Shown one piece after another: positions 27,637-37,321 of a DNA stretch of 64,000 bases (positions are counted from its first letter, which is position 1; every line of letters starts with the position of its first letter). The stretch is from Planctomycetaceae bacterium (GTDB lineage: Bacteria; Planctomycetota; Planctomycetia; Pirellulales; Pirellulaceae). The notes below the pieces were generated by a model. It made no database searches. It worked only from the letters and a program-made list of their open reading frames with translations, and was not told the origin of the DNA. The translations under genes and the position numbers were made by a program. The stretch is from the NCBI GenBank assembly GCA_020638995.1, contig JACKHM010000003.1:434001-498000 (forward strand), read 5' to 3'.

Positions 27637-29061
27637 CTAAGCCAGGATTTTGTCGATTCGCTCGCCATGCACGTCGGTCAGCCGAAAGTCGCGACCTTGG
27701 AAGCGATAAGTCATTCGAAGGTGATCGATGCCCAAGAGGTAGAGCATCGTCGCGTGGATGTCATGGACGGGCACAATATCTTCGACGGCGTTGTAACCCA
27801 ATTCGTCGGTTGCTCCGTGCGTGATGCCTCCCTTGATACCGCCTCCACATAAAAACATCGAGAAGCCTTTGATGTGATGGTCGCGTCCGCTACCTTGTGC
27901 CATGGGAGTGCGGCCAAATTCGCCCCCGAAGACGATCAAAGTCTCGTCGAGCATCCCGCGATCCTTCAGGTCCTTGATAAGTGCCGCCGTGGGTTGGTCT
28001 ACTTCGCCGGCAGTCCCCTTGATACTGTTCTTGATATTTCCATGGTGGTCCCAACCACGGTGATATAGCTGAATGAATCGGACGCCCCGCTCTGCCAAAC
28101 GACGGGCAAGCAAACAATTCGCGGCGAACGTCCCATCGCCGCCTTTCGTGCCGTAGGCCTCAAAGACATGTTCTGGCTCGTCGTGTACATCCATCAATTC
28201 AGGCACACTAGTTTGCATTCGAAACGCCAATTCGTACTGCGCAATCCGTGTTGAGATCTCTGGATCTGCAACCGCAGTCCCAAATGTTCGGTTCAGCCGA
28301 TTGACTGCCGCCACGACATCTTGCTGCTGACCACGATTTACGCCGCTTGGATTCCCGACGTACAAGACCGGATCGCCAGTCGAATGGAACTCGACACCTT
28401 GAAAGCGGCTCGGTAAGAAGCCGCTGTGCCATTGACGTTGTGCGATTGGTTGCGCTTGCCCGTGTTTGCCGATCGAAGTCAACACGACGAAGCCTGGCAG
28501 GCTGTCCGTCTCGGATCCCAAACCATAAGTCAGCCATGAGCCCATCGCGGGGCGCCCAGAGATCGTGGTCCCCGTGTTCATGAACGTGTGCGCTGGGTCG
28601 TGATTGATCGCCTCGGTCTTTAACGACCGAATGATGCACAACTCGTCGGCAACGCCGCCCAGATGTGGAAAGATTTCGCAAAGTTCTTGTCCGCTATCCC
28701 CGAACTTTTTGAAAGGATGCTGCGGCGCAAAGCACTTCAGTTGCTTACCTTGCAATTGCGCAATCGGCTGTCCCAGCGTATACGATTCTGGCATGTCCTG
28801 ATCGTGCATCTCGGCAAGTTTCGGCTTATGGTCGAAAGTTTCGAGATGGGACATTCCGCCAGCCATGCAAAGCCAAATGACCCGCTTTGCACGTTGTGGC
28901 ACATGCAATGTACTCAATGCCCCGCCTGCAACGGACGTCGCGGCGTTTATCCGTGGTGACATCAGTGACGCAAGTGCCGTGGCGCCCAAGCCTGTCAGGG
29001 TATGTCCGAGGAACGCCCGGCGAGTGTTGTCTGAACCAATGAGTTCTTGAAGATGCATCAT
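27637..29061 (-). CDS. DUF1501 protein paired with the PSD1 gene
   Basis: This is the second DUF1501 protein, about 474 residues from the ATG at 29061, with an AGGAT site upstream. It has a twin-arginine-like start (NTRRAFLGHTLTGLGATALASL), then RVIWLCMAGGMSHLETFDHKP, a segment AMGSWLTYGLGSE and the signature VFGGEFGRTPMAQGSGRDHHIKGFSMFLCGGGIKGG. It follows the DUF1549/DUF1553 gene after about 60 bases on the same strand, the usual planctomycete pair, and the two are almost certainly co-transcribed. The open frame continues upstream to 29178 and into the neighbouring gene, but that extension has no ribosome site. The protein is predicted to be exported and of unknown enzymatic role. Confidence 0.9.
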   Translation of the reverse strand: MMHLQELIGSDNTRRAFLGHTLTGLGATALASLMSPRINAATSVAGGALSTLHVPQRAKRVIWLCMAGGMSHLETFDHKPKLAEMHDQDMPESYTLGQPIAQLQGKQLKCFAPQHPFKKFGDSGQELCEIFPHLGGVADELCIIRSLKTEAINHDPAHTFMNTGTTISGRPAMGSWLTYGLGSETDSLPGFVVLTSIGKHGQAQPIAQRQWHSGFLPSRFQGVEFHSTGDPVLYVGNPSGVNRGQQQDVVAAVNRLNRTFGTAVADPEISTRIAQYELAFRMQTSVPELMDVHDEPEHVFEAYGTKGGDGTFAANCLLARRLAERGVRFIQLYHRGWDHHGNIKNSIKGTAGEVDQPTAALIKDLKDRGMLDETLIVFGGEFGRTPMAQGSGRDHHIKGFSMFLCGGGIKGGITHGATDELGYNAVEDIVPVHDIHATMLYLLGIDHLRMTYRFQGRDFRLTDVHGERIDKILA

Positions 29062-29120
29062 TCTTTTATCCTGGGGACTTGCGCGAGGCACAATCGCATC
29101 TCGCCGGCAAACCATCGACT

Positions 29121-32100
29121 CTAGTAGCGTGTGATCGTCTCGTGAAGGTTCAAAATGACCCGCGAGACTGACGTCCACGCGGCAAGTTCAGCATGGTTCA
29201 TTCCGTCGGGCGCCGGCAGCTCGCCCACTTGCAGCAGCTGATTCGCTGCTTCTTGCTCGGCTGAATATTCGCTTAGATGCTTCTTGAGCAGAGCCAACAG
29301 CACTTCCTGCTCTTGGTCCGAGGCGGCACGTCCCAGTACCTGACGAAACGCAAAAGTGAGTCGCTCAGCTTCGCCATTACCGCCATCACGCACCGTTCGA
29401 CTTGCGAGGGCCCTCGCTGCTTCGACGTAGGTTGGATCGTTTAACAAGGCCAACGCCTGGAGTGGAGTGTTCGAACGTGGGCGGTCGACGGTACACTCTT
29501 CGCGGCTCGGCGCGTCAAACGCCAACAGGCTGGGATGCAGGAATGTTCGCTGCCAGTAGGTGTAAAGTCCACGCCGGTACAGGTTCTCACCTTTGTCCTG
29601 CTCCCACTTGCGTTTCGGAAAATTAAGATGTTGCCAGTAACCGGCCGGTTGGTAAGGCTTAACGCTGGGGCCGCCAATCTTCGGTGCTAACAAACCACTT
29701 ACGGCCAACGCGTTGTCGCGGACCATCTCGGCGTCCAAGCGAAAACGAGCTTGGCGTGCGAGCCATTTGTTACTCGGATCGATTTCGTGCAACTCTGGGT
29801 TTCCATTCGAAGACTGCTTATACGTCTCCGAGCTGACCAGCAATTTGGTCAACGCCTTGACGTCCCAACCACTGTCCATGAATTCAATAGACAGCCAGTC
29901 CAGCAGTTCAGGATGCGTCGGCGAATTTCCTTGCGTTCCAAAGTCATCCAGCGACTTCACCAAGCCTTGACCAAAGTACAACTTCCACAATCGATTGACA
30001 AACACGCGTGCAGTCAAGGGATTCTCTCGAGATGCGATCCACCGCGCAAAATCCAGTCGCGCTAACTTGCGATCTTCGATCTCGATCTTGGGAAGCGAAG
30101 TAGGGACGTCGGGATCGACAACCTCGCCGGAATCGTCTAACCAATTCCCACGGGGCAGTATGCGAACCGTACGTGGATTCATCGAGACGGAGATCAAGGT
30201 TTGTGGGAATGCTGCGCGGATGGCCTTTTGCTGCTGCTCGTTCGCAGCTATTTGGTTGCGGACCGATGACAATTCTGGTGCTACCGTGCGGTAGTGGCTG
30301 TCCAGCAATGCAGCCTCTGCATCACTACGCTTCTCGGGTTCCACTTTCAAAGCCGCAGCAACCGCGTCGGGTAGGCCGGCCACCTCCTCAATTGTGGGCG
30401 CACTTTCAGAACTGGTCGCGAGCCGGAACCGCCCGATATTGTGATGGGCATGTGCCGAATCGTGCTTCAATCTAACCGTTACCACCGTATCCTCGGAGAC
30501 GGTGACCGGTTCTGCTAACACAAACATCGCCTTGCGGTTCTCACGACGATTGTGGCCGTCGACTGCCCACCCCGACTCGGGTTTGCCATCGATCGCATTC
30601 ACGATCGGCCAATCACTTTGTGAGAAATCAGCGATTGCTTCCTTGATCGGAATCCGCTTGGCATCTTCTGCTCCTGTTGCCCTGAGCTCAACTTCAAACT
30701 CCGTCAATACAAAGTTTCCATTGCCACGAGCGAGACTCTTATTCGCCATGCTCTCATCGAGCAACGCTTCCAACCGGAGGGCCGTTATGGTCCCTGGTGC
30801 AGGACGCAACTCGACGGTGTAGGTGTCTTTGCCCGGGTTCTCACCACCGGCCAACGCTGAAAGGTCCTCCTGAACCGTCAGGGTCTGGCCATTTGCCGAC
30901 GAGAGTGAAGCGGGTTTGATAACTTGCCAAGCCGACCGTCCGCTAAGGACGTCGGCTCTTGCTGTTCGCATCCACGCGCCGAGGCCTGCTGCGTAATCCG
31001 GTGTCGTCGCACGATACTCCTCTTTCAGTGCGGCAAGTTGACTCGATAACATTTCGAGTTGAGCTTCCTGCTCGGGCGTGGCGAAGCTCGTTTGCGGTTG
31101 ATTGCCCACGGGAACCTCTTGGATGTCGGCAAAGAACGCTCCCAAGCTATAGAAGTCCTTCATCGTGAGCTGATCGAACTTGTGATTGTGGCACTCGCAG
31201 CAACCCATCGTTAAGCCAAGCCAGGCGGTGGCAGTGTTTCGGACGCGATCCGCGAGATACTTCGCCGTGTATTCCTTTGGCTGTGCGCCGCCTTCCTGAG
31301 TTGTTTGGAGTAGGCGGTTGTACCCCGAGGCGATTTTTTGACTGGTCGTTGGATTCGGCAAGAGATCGCCGGCGAGTTGTTCGATCGTGAATTGATCGAA
31401 CGGCATGTTGTCGTTGAACGCATTGATCACATAGTCACGATACGGTGCCACATCGCGATGGTTGTCGCTGTGATAGCCGCCAGTATCCGCATAGCGAACA
31501 ACGTCCAACCAATACATCGCCATTCGTTCGCCAAAGTGTTCAGAAGCAATCAGCCGATCAACGAGTTCGTCGTACGCATCGGCGGAGTGATTTGCGACGA
31601 ACGCATCCACTTCGGCTGGCGTGGGAGGAAGGCCCGTCAAATCGAAGGACAAACGCCGAATCAAAGTACGTCGATCGGCGGTCTGCGACGGTGCCAAACC
31701 GCGTTCGGCAAGTGCAGCGCGGATGAAACGGTCAATGGCCTGCTGAGTATTTGAATCACCGGCAACTGTGGGTGGAGTAACTTTGACCGGCGGCATCCAC
31801 GACCAATGCTCCTGCCATGGTGCTCCCGCGATGATCCACGCGCGAAGCGTTGCGATTTCGTCTGCGGTCAGCGACTTTTCTGTTGATCCCGGCGGCATGC
31901 GCTCATCGGGATCATCGCTCAAGATGCGGCGTAACAGTTCGCTCTCGTCGGGCTTGCCCGGCACGATCACCGATTTCTTGGTGCTTTGCTCGTCGTCCAA
32001 TCGCAACTCAGCTTCACGTTTATTGGCGTCTGGGCCATGACAGGCGAAACACTTGTCCGACAGGATGGAGCGGACATCGCGGTTGAACTGAATTGTTGGT

Positions 32101-32174
32101 GATGGTTCTGCTTGAGTCCGCATTTCCAACAACGAACACAGGATAATGACGGCAATAAGAGCTCTTTGAGACAT
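29121..32174 (-). CDS. PSCyt1-DUF1549-DUF1553 (PSD1) planctomycete cytochrome protein
   Basis: The 1017-residue exported protein starts MSQRALIAVIILCSLLEMRT with GGAG seven bases upstream. The N-terminal PSCyt1 domain holds a c-type haem motif CFACHG (about residue 42) and the distal DERMPPGSTEKSLT segment with its Met. DUF1549 follows (about 145-355, RRLSFDLTGLPPTPAEVDAFV, then MAMYWLDVVRYADTGGYHSDN), a carbohydrate-binding-like beta domain in the middle (LRPAPGTITALRLEALLD), and DUF1553 at the end (LTARVFVNRLWKLYFGQGLV, then ECTVDRPRSNTPLQALALLN). These domains occur nearly only in Planctomycetes and relatives and are thought to serve periplasmic redox steps in polymer breakdown. A DUF1501 gene follows. 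Confidence 0.93.
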   Translation of the reverse strand: MSQRALIAVIILCSLLEMRTQAEPSPTIQFNRDVRSILSDKCFACHGPDANKREAELRLDDEQSTKKSVIVPGKPDESELLRRILSDDPDERMPPGSTEKSLTADEIATLRAWIIAGAPWQEHWSWMPPVKVTPPTVAGDSNTQQAIDRFIRAALAERGLAPSQTADRRTLIRRLSFDLTGLPPTPAEVDAFVANHSADAYDELVDRLIASEHFGERMAMYWLDVVRYADTGGYHSDNHRDVAPYRDYVINAFNDNMPFDQFTIEQLAGDLLPNPTTSQKIASGYNRLLQTTQEGGAQPKEYTAKYLADRVRNTATAWLGLTMGCCECHNHKFDQLTMKDFYSLGAFFADIQEVPVGNQPQTSFATPEQEAQLEMLSSQLAALKEEYRATTPDYAAGLGAWMRTARADVLSGRSAWQVIKPASLSSANGQTLTVQEDLSALAGGENPGKDTYTVELRPAPGTITALRLEALLDESMANKSLARGNGNFVLTEFEVELRATGAEDAKRIPIKEAIADFSQSDWPIVNAIDGKPESGWAVDGHNRRENRKAMFVLAEPVTVSEDTVVTVRLKHDSAHAHHNIGRFRLATSSESAPTIEEVAGLPDAVAAALKVEPEKRSDAEAALLDSHYRTVAPELSSVRNQIAANEQQQKAIRAAFPQTLISVSMNPRTVRILPRGNWLDDSGEVVDPDVPTSLPKIEIEDRKLARLDFARWIASRENPLTARVFVNRLWKLYFGQGLVKSLDDFGTQGNSPTHPELLDWLSIEFMDSGWDVKALTKLLVSSETYKQSSNGNPELHEIDPSNKWLARQARFRLDAEMVRDNALAVSGLLAPKIGGPSVKPYQPAGYWQHLNFPKRKWEQDKGENLYRRGLYTYWQRTFLHPSLLAFDAPSREECTVDRPRSNTPLQALALLNDPTYVEAARALASRTVRDGGNGEAERLTFAFRQVLGRAASDQEQEVLLALLKKHLSEYSAEQEAANQLLQVGELPAPDGMNHAELAAWTSVSRVILNLHETITRY

Positions 32175-32375
32175 CAGATTCTCCGCACACGAAACATCTG
32201 GTCGCGACATCCGCTCGCGTTGAAAATAAACGCATCTTGGCTGGCACGTTATCTAGGGTATCCCGCCCATCGAGACGACTCAAGTCAGCTGGAGGCGTGC
32301 CCTCGAAGTCTGGCTTGCTCTCTCTTTACACAAACGCCCGCATCGAACAGAATACAGGCACATTCACCGAATACG

Positions 32376-32405
32376 CGACCTCCGCACGCCGGAGGTCGTT
32401 TTTTT
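32376..32405 (+). terminator. Strong hairpin plus U-tract in the greA leader
   Basis: CGACCTCCG (32376-32384) pairs without mismatch with CGGAGGTCG (32390-32398) around a 5-base loop, followed by seven T (32399-32405). It ends 22 bases before the greA start codon. An alternative pairing exists: CGCGAC (32374-32379) with GTCGCG (32406-32411). Because the upstream gene is divergent, any transcript crossing it belongs to greA itself, so it may act as an attenuator. Confidence 0.8.
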
Positions 32406-32427
32406 GTCGCGAGTTGGAGAACGTCGA

Positions 32428-32904
32428 ATGTCCGAGCGAATCCCGATGACCCAAGAGGGATACAACAAGATCAAGGCAGAAGTCGAGCACTTGGAGAAGG
32501 TCGAGATGCCAGTGATCGCTGAAAAGATTGCGGAAGCTCGGGCGGAAGGCGATCTGAAAGAAAATGCTGAGTATCACGGCCAGCGCGAGCGGCAGGGCAT
32601 GTTGCAGGCAAAAATCAATTTGCTCAAGAGCAAGCTCGCCAACGCGACGATCGTAGACACCTCGAAGATCCCGACGGACGAGGTTGGTTTTGGCGCGAAA
32701 GTCACGGTGAAAGACCTCGACTTCGACGACGAAGAAGAGTTCACGTTGGTCGGTGCCGGGGAAGAAGACTACGACACGGGAAAGATTCTCATTTCGAGCC
32801 CGATTGGACAGGGCTTGCTCGGCAAGAAAATTGGCGAAGTTGCCGAGATCGAAGCCCCGAAAGGCACCATCAAGTTTGAGGTCGTAGCCATTAGCTACGA
32901 CTAG
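32428..32904 (+). CDS. greA: Transcription elongation factor GreA
   Basis: GreA enters the secondary channel of RNA polymerase and stimulates cleavage of backtracked RNA. The 158-residue product has MTQEGYNKIKAEVEHLE, the coiled-coil tip segment EARAEGDLKENAEYHGQRERQ with the two acidic tip residues, and the C-terminal globular domain ending LLGKKIGEVAEIEAPKGTIKFEVVAI. The start at 32428 has GGAG about ten bases upstream; the earlier in-frame ATG at 32404 lies inside the terminator T-tract. It is divergent from the PSD1 gene and preceded by the hairpin described at 32376. Confidence 0.96.
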   Translation: MSERIPMTQEGYNKIKAEVEHLEKVEMPVIAEKIAEARAEGDLKENAEYHGQRERQGMLQAKINLLKSKLANATIVDTSKIPTDEVGFGAKVTVKDLDFDDEEEFTLVGAGEEDYDTGKILISSPIGQGLLGKKIGEVAEIEAPKGTIKFEVVAISYD

Positions 32905-33110
32905 TCGCTTTCTGCCTCGCTGTGCCATCGCCCGCCAGAGGATGCTCGCTGGCGATTTGCCTCAGTAATACCGTGATCGCGCCAGCCCTGTTCCATATTC
33001 CATCGGCGCGATATCGTTACACGCTATAAGTTATGCGTGCCGCAGCCCGGCGACGGATAAGGTCCTCGGGTCAGGGATTGGAAGATGTCCAGGTTGTCCG
33101 AGGGAATGAA

Positions 33111-35264
33111 ATGGCGACCGAGAAAGTACGTGTTTGGCCCGGAAAGCCATACCCGCTGGGGGCGACGTGGGACGGAGCCGGTGCCAATTTCGCGATTTTC
33201 TCGGAGCACGCGGAAAGGATCGAGCTGTGCCTGTTCGACTCCGTTCGCTCTAAAAAAGAAACACATCGCATCCCGCTGCCCGAGCGGACCGATATGGTCT
33301 GGCACGGATACCTTCCCGATATCGTGCCGGGGCAATTGTACGGATTCCGCGTGCATGGTCGGTACGCACCCGGCGAGGGCCATCGCTTTAATGCACACAA
33401 GGTTTTGCTTGATCCCTATGCCAAAGCGATCGCCCGCGACGTAAATTGGCATGACAGCATGTTCGGCTATCGCATTGGCGATCCGAAATCGGATCTATCT
33501 TTCGACAAGCGAGACAACGCCGCCTACGCCCCGCTTGCGGCGGTTGTCGACACTGCGTTCACATGGGGTGATGATCGACGTCCCAACACCCCCTGGCACA
33601 AGACTGTAATCTATGAAATGCACGTCAAAGGCTTCACAAAGCAACACCCGGACGTGCCGAAGAGTTTGCGAGGATCTTACGCAGGGTTGGCCTCAGAGCC
33701 ATCGATCAACTACTTGAAAGAGTTGGGCGTGACCGCGGTCGAGCTGATGCCGGTGCATTATCACCTCGACGATCGACATCTCGTCGACAATGGATTGAAA
33801 AACTACTGGGGCTACAACACGCTCTCTTTCTTTGCTCCCGACCCTCGCTACGCATCAGGCTCTGGATCGAAAGACGCAGTGCTGGAATTTAAACGCATGG
33901 TTCGCGGGATGCACCAAGCCGGTATCGAAGTGATCCTGGACGTTGTTTACAACCACACGGCCGAGGGCAACGAAAAGGGGCCGACCCTTTCTTTGCGAGG
34001 TATCGACAACGCCTCCTACTATCGCCTTGTTCATGCCGATCGACGTTACTACATGGACTACACCGGGTGCGGCAATACGCTGAACATGCTGTGCCCGCGC
34101 GTGCTGCAGTTGATCATGGATAGCTTGCGGTACTGGGTCTTGGAAATGCATGTTGACGGATTTCGGTTTGATCTGGCGAGCGCGCTGGCTCGCGAGCTTC
34201 ACGCCGTCGACCGGCTGGGAGCGTTCTTCGATATCATTTGCCAGGACCCCGTGCTGTCGCGTGTGAAGCTGATTGCTGAGCCGTGGGATCTTGGCGAAGG
34301 CGGGTATCAAGTCGGAAACTTTCCCACGGGGTGGACCGAGTGGAACGGTAAGTATCGGGACAGCGTGCGAAGTTTCTGGAAAGGCGATGGAGGTGCGGTC
34401 TCTGAATTTGCTTCGCGCTTAAGCGGTAGCAGCGACCTGTACGAGCACAACGGTCGCCGGCCTTATGCCAGTATCAATTTCATCATTGCTCACGATGGTT
34501 TCTGCTTAAACGACTTGGTTAGCTACAACGAGAAACACAACGAAGCCAACAAAGAAGGCAACAGAGACGGCGAGAGCCATAACCTCAGCTGGAATTGTGG
34601 CGTGGAGGGCGCCACCAACGACGCCAAGGTCCGTGCGCTTCGAGAAAAGCAGAAACGCAACTTGATGGCCACACTGCTGCTGTCGCAAGGCGTGCCCATG
34701 ATTTGTGCCGGAGACGAGATCAGTCGGACACAACGCGGTAACAACAACGCCTACTGCCAAGACAACAAAGTCAGCTGGTTAAACTGGAACTTGACGGAGC
34801 CCCAGTTGAAATTGTTGGAGTTCGTCAAAAAGCTGATTCGCATCCGCGCAGAGCAACCAGTCTTGCGACGTCGGCAGTTCTTCCAGGGCCGGCCCATTCG
34901 CGGCTCGGAGGTCAAGGACGTGGCTTGGCTTGAACCTTCCGGCAAGGAGATGCCTGATGCTGCGTGGGACTTCGGCTATGTACGCTGCCTCGGCATGCTG
35001 TTGGCCGGCAATCAGATCAACGAGTTGGATGAGCACGGCAAGCGGGTTGAAGGTGACACGCTTCTTCTGCTCTTGAACGCACATCACGAACCAATTCCGT
35101 TCACACTGCCACGCCCTGCGAACGGTTGGTGGGATCTCGTTTTCGATACGGCCAAGGGAGATGCCGATGAAGTGTGCTACCAGATTGGCGACGGATATGA
35201 ACTATCAGACCGCTCGATGGTTCTGTTCCGATTCTGGTTCGAACAGGAACCCGATCTGAAATGA
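33111..35264 (+). CDS. glgX: Glycogen debranching enzyme GlgX (isoamylase type, GH13)
   Basis: GlgX hydrolyses alpha-1,6 branches of limit dextrins. From ATG 33111 (AGGGA nine bases upstream; the open frame from 33033 is less likely) the 717-residue protein starts with a CBM48 domain (YPLGATWDGAGANFAIFSEHA) and continues with a GH13 barrel: DVVYNHTAEGN, the nucleophile in DGFRFDLAS (Asp354), the acid in LIAEPWDLGEGGYQVGNFP (Glu390) and INFIIAHDGFCLNDLVSY with the third Asp. ICAGDEISRTQRGNNNAYCQD is characteristic of the GlgX/TreX group. Its stop overlaps the treZ start (ATGA), so the enzymes are translationally coupled. Confidence 0.95.
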   Translation: MATEKVRVWPGKPYPLGATWDGAGANFAIFSEHAERIELCLFDSVRSKKETHRIPLPERTDMVWHGYLPDIVPGQLYGFRVHGRYAPGEGHRFNAHKVLLDPYAKAIARDVNWHDSMFGYRIGDPKSDLSFDKRDNAAYAPLAAVVDTAFTWGDDRRPNTPWHKTVIYEMHVKGFTKQHPDVPKSLRGSYAGLASEPSINYLKELGVTAVELMPVHYHLDDRHLVDNGLKNYWGYNTLSFFAPDPRYASGSGSKDAVLEFKRMVRGMHQAGIEVILDVVYNHTAEGNEKGPTLSLRGIDNASYYRLVHADRRYYMDYTGCGNTLNMLCPRVLQLIMDSLRYWVLEMHVDGFRFDLASALARELHAVDRLGAFFDIICQDPVLSRVKLIAEPWDLGEGGYQVGNFPTGWTEWNGKYRDSVRSFWKGDGGAVSEFASRLSGSSDLYEHNGRRPYASINFIIAHDGFCLNDLVSYNEKHNEANKEGNRDGESHNLSWNCGVEGATNDAKVRALREKQKRNLMATLLLSQGVPMICAGDEISRTQRGNNNAYCQDNKVSWLNWNLTEPQLKLLEFVKKLIRIRAEQPVLRRRQFFQGRPIRGSEVKDVAWLEPSGKEMPDAAWDFGYVRCLGMLLAGNQINELDEHGKRVEGDTLLLLLNAHHEPIPFTLPRPANGWWDLVFDTAKGDADEVCYQIGDGYELSDRSMVLFRFWFEQEPDLK

Positions 35265-37111
35265 GCGATCTGTTTCCGGCACCAACAGATCTGCCTCAGG
35301 GTGTGTTTCGCACCGGTGATACAAAAGAAGCTGAGTGGCGAGTTTGGGCGCCGCACGCTGATTCGCTGTCGCTCGTGCTGTGGCGCGATGGGCGCGAGCG
35401 AGTGTTACCCATGCAGGATGCCGGTGACGGCTACTTCATTTGCCGAGAGCAAAAGGTCGAAGACGGCCTCCGCTACGCGTACCGATTTCCGGCAGGCGTC
35501 ACCCGTCCAGATCCAGCCTCTAGATGGCAACCCGACGGCATTCATGCCCCGTCCGCTGTGTTCTTTCCAAAGTCGGACGGCTTTACTGAATCGTGGCCAG
35601 GAGTTTCTCTGCGCGAACTCGTGATTTACGAGTTACATGTCGGCACGTTTACGACCGCCGGGACTTTCGATGCAATCATACCGCGACTCGAACAGTTAGT
35701 GGACTTGGGAGTGACGGCGATCGAGTTACTACCGGTCGCTCAGTTTCCTGGAGAGAGAAATTGGGGCTATGACGGCGTACATCTATTTGCCGTGCAGAAC
35801 TCTTACGGCGGTCCCCAGGGATTAGTGCGGCTCATCGAAGCCGCACACCGAGTTGGCTTGGGAGTTATCCTTGATGTTGTCTATAACCATCTCGGCCCCG
35901 AAGGGAACTACATTGGTGAGTTTGGTCCGTACTATTCAAACTGCTACCGCACTCCCTGGGGCAATGCACTCAACTACGATGGTCCTGATAGCGGACCCGT
36001 TCGCCGATTTGTGATCGACAACGCCGTGTCCTGGGTTCGTGATTTTGGTTTCGATGGACTTCGGCTGGATGCGATTCAAACGATCTATGATCTCAGTGCC
36101 AAGCATCTGCTGGCCGAACTCCAGGAGTCAGTCCAGGCGGTCGCAAGGGAACAGCATCGTCCGGTTCATGTAATTGGTGAAACAAATCAAAACGATTCGC
36201 GGTTGATCCAGTCGCCGGAACGCGGAGGCTACGGTCTCGATGGCATTTGGGCTGACGATTTGCACCACAGCATCCACGCGTTGCTGACCGGTGAGAAAGA
36301 CAGCTACTACGTGGACTTCGGTCAGGCGGAGCACATTGCTAAGATCTTCAACGATTCGTTGGCATTCGACGGGCAATACAGCCGCTATCGCCGTTCCCGG
36401 CGCGGCAACCGAGTTGACATGATCGACTGCGAGAAGTTTGTCGTCTGTATCCAGAATCATGATCAAGTTGGTAACCGCGCGCTAGGAGATCGCTTGTCAA
36501 CATTGGTTTCAGAGGAGCAACTTCGGCTGGCGGCGGCATTGATGTTGGTCTCGCCCTTCACGCCACTGCTGTTCATGGGCGAAGAATATGGTGAGACAGC
36601 ACCGTTTCCCTTTTTCTGCTCGTATCTGGATGCATCGATCAATCGAGCAGTTCGTCGTGGGCGGCTGGATGATATTAAGGACTCACGCATAAGACGCTCG
36701 GGAAAGATTCCGATTCCTGCCGCGCAGGAGACATTCGAGTCGGCCAAATTAAATTGGAATTGGGACGATAATCGCAGTCGGAAAAATCTTCGATTGCTGT
36801 ATCAGGAGTTGCTGAAGGCGCGAAAATCTTGGCCAGTTCTCAGAGAACACTTGCGACCAACGGCGAAGATCATTCAGTCGCCAACACCAGATGGACCAGC
36901 AGCAAAGATGCTTCAGCTAACGTACGAACGAGCCGAAGGTTTTGTCGTGCTTGCGAATCTGTCCGCTAGCAGCGGGCAACTGCCGACCGAATTCTCGGCG
37001 TACGCGCAACTACTATCGACCAGTAGCGAGGTCGAGGTCGTCGCGATTGACTCTTCGATGTTGCGACCTTTTGAACTTCGTGTCCTCACAAAGGACACAG
37101 CCGTTCGCTAA
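35261..37111 (+). CDS. treZ: Malto-oligosyltrehalose trehalohydrolase
   Basis: TreZ releases free trehalose from maltooligosyl-trehalose. The 616-residue protein has the N-terminal E-set domain typical of TreZ (EAEWRVWAPHADSLSLVLWRDG), then the GH13 barrel: IELLPVAQFPGERNWGYDGVHLFA, DVVYNHLGPEGNYI, nucleophile FDGLRLDAIQTIYD (Asp270), acid VIGETNQND (Glu307) and FVVCIQNHDQVGNRALGDRL for the third Asp. The gene overlaps the stop of glgX. The pathway also needs TreY (maltooligosyl-trehalose synthase), which is not in the window, so trehalose production depends on a gene elsewhere. A branching-enzyme role is less likely given the QNHDQVGNR motif. Confidence 0.9.
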   Translation: MSDLFPAPTDLPQGVFRTGDTKEAEWRVWAPHADSLSLVLWRDGRERVLPMQDAGDGYFICREQKVEDGLRYAYRFPAGVTRPDPASRWQPDGIHAPSAVFFPKSDGFTESWPGVSLRELVIYELHVGTFTTAGTFDAIIPRLEQLVDLGVTAIELLPVAQFPGERNWGYDGVHLFAVQNSYGGPQGLVRLIEAAHRVGLGVILDVVYNHLGPEGNYIGEFGPYYSNCYRTPWGNALNYDGPDSGPVRRFVIDNAVSWVRDFGFDGLRLDAIQTIYDLSAKHLLAELQESVQAVAREQHRPVHVIGETNQNDSRLIQSPERGGYGLDGIWADDLHHSIHALLTGEKDSYYVDFGQAEHIAKIFNDSLAFDGQYSRYRRSRRGNRVDMIDCEKFVVCIQNHDQVGNRALGDRLSTLVSEEQLRLAAALMLVSPFTPLLFMGEEYGETAPFPFFCSYLDASINRAVRRGRLDDIKDSRIRRSGKIPIPAAQETFESAKLNWNWDDNRSRKNLRLLYQELLKARKSWPVLREHLRPTAKIIQSPTPDGPAAKMLQLTYERAEGFVVLANLSASSGQLPTEFSAYAQLLSTSSEVEVVAIDSSMLRPFELRVLTKDTAVR

Positions 37112-37320
37112 TGACTCTCGGCAACTTTACAGTGTGTATTGATTGTGCGTGCGACGGAAAACCGAGTTGCCAAATTGACGCTTCGTCGTGTTGCCCTATA
37201 ATCGTGGGTGCTACGCGCAACGAAGAGGATGAAGCCGAGTCGACGACCGAAGTCGACGGATTGCGAATGAAACGAGTTTGCTTTCTCGGATCGGCGATGT
37301 TCACTGGCAAAGGAGGCTGA
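37111..37320 (+). CDS. Possible small Cys-rich protein bridging treZ and the BON gene
   Basis: A 69-codon frame starts at an ATG overlapping the treZ TAA (TAATG) and stops one base before the GTG of the BON gene. It has six Cys in the first 28 residues (VCIDCACDGKPSC, then SSCCP) and a later acidic stretch. The overlap pattern suggests coupling, but composition is ambiguous, there is no strong ribosome site and no known family. It may be only the untranslated leader of the BON gene. Confidence 0.25.
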   Translation: MTLGNFTVCIDCACDGKPSCQIDASSCCPIIVGATRNEEDEAESTTEVDGLRMKRVCFLGSAMFTGKGG

Positions 37321-37321
37321 A

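Noticed and set aside
32326..32928. 200-codon minus-strand frame covering greA
   Set aside because: Complementary shadow of greA, which has full family signatures.
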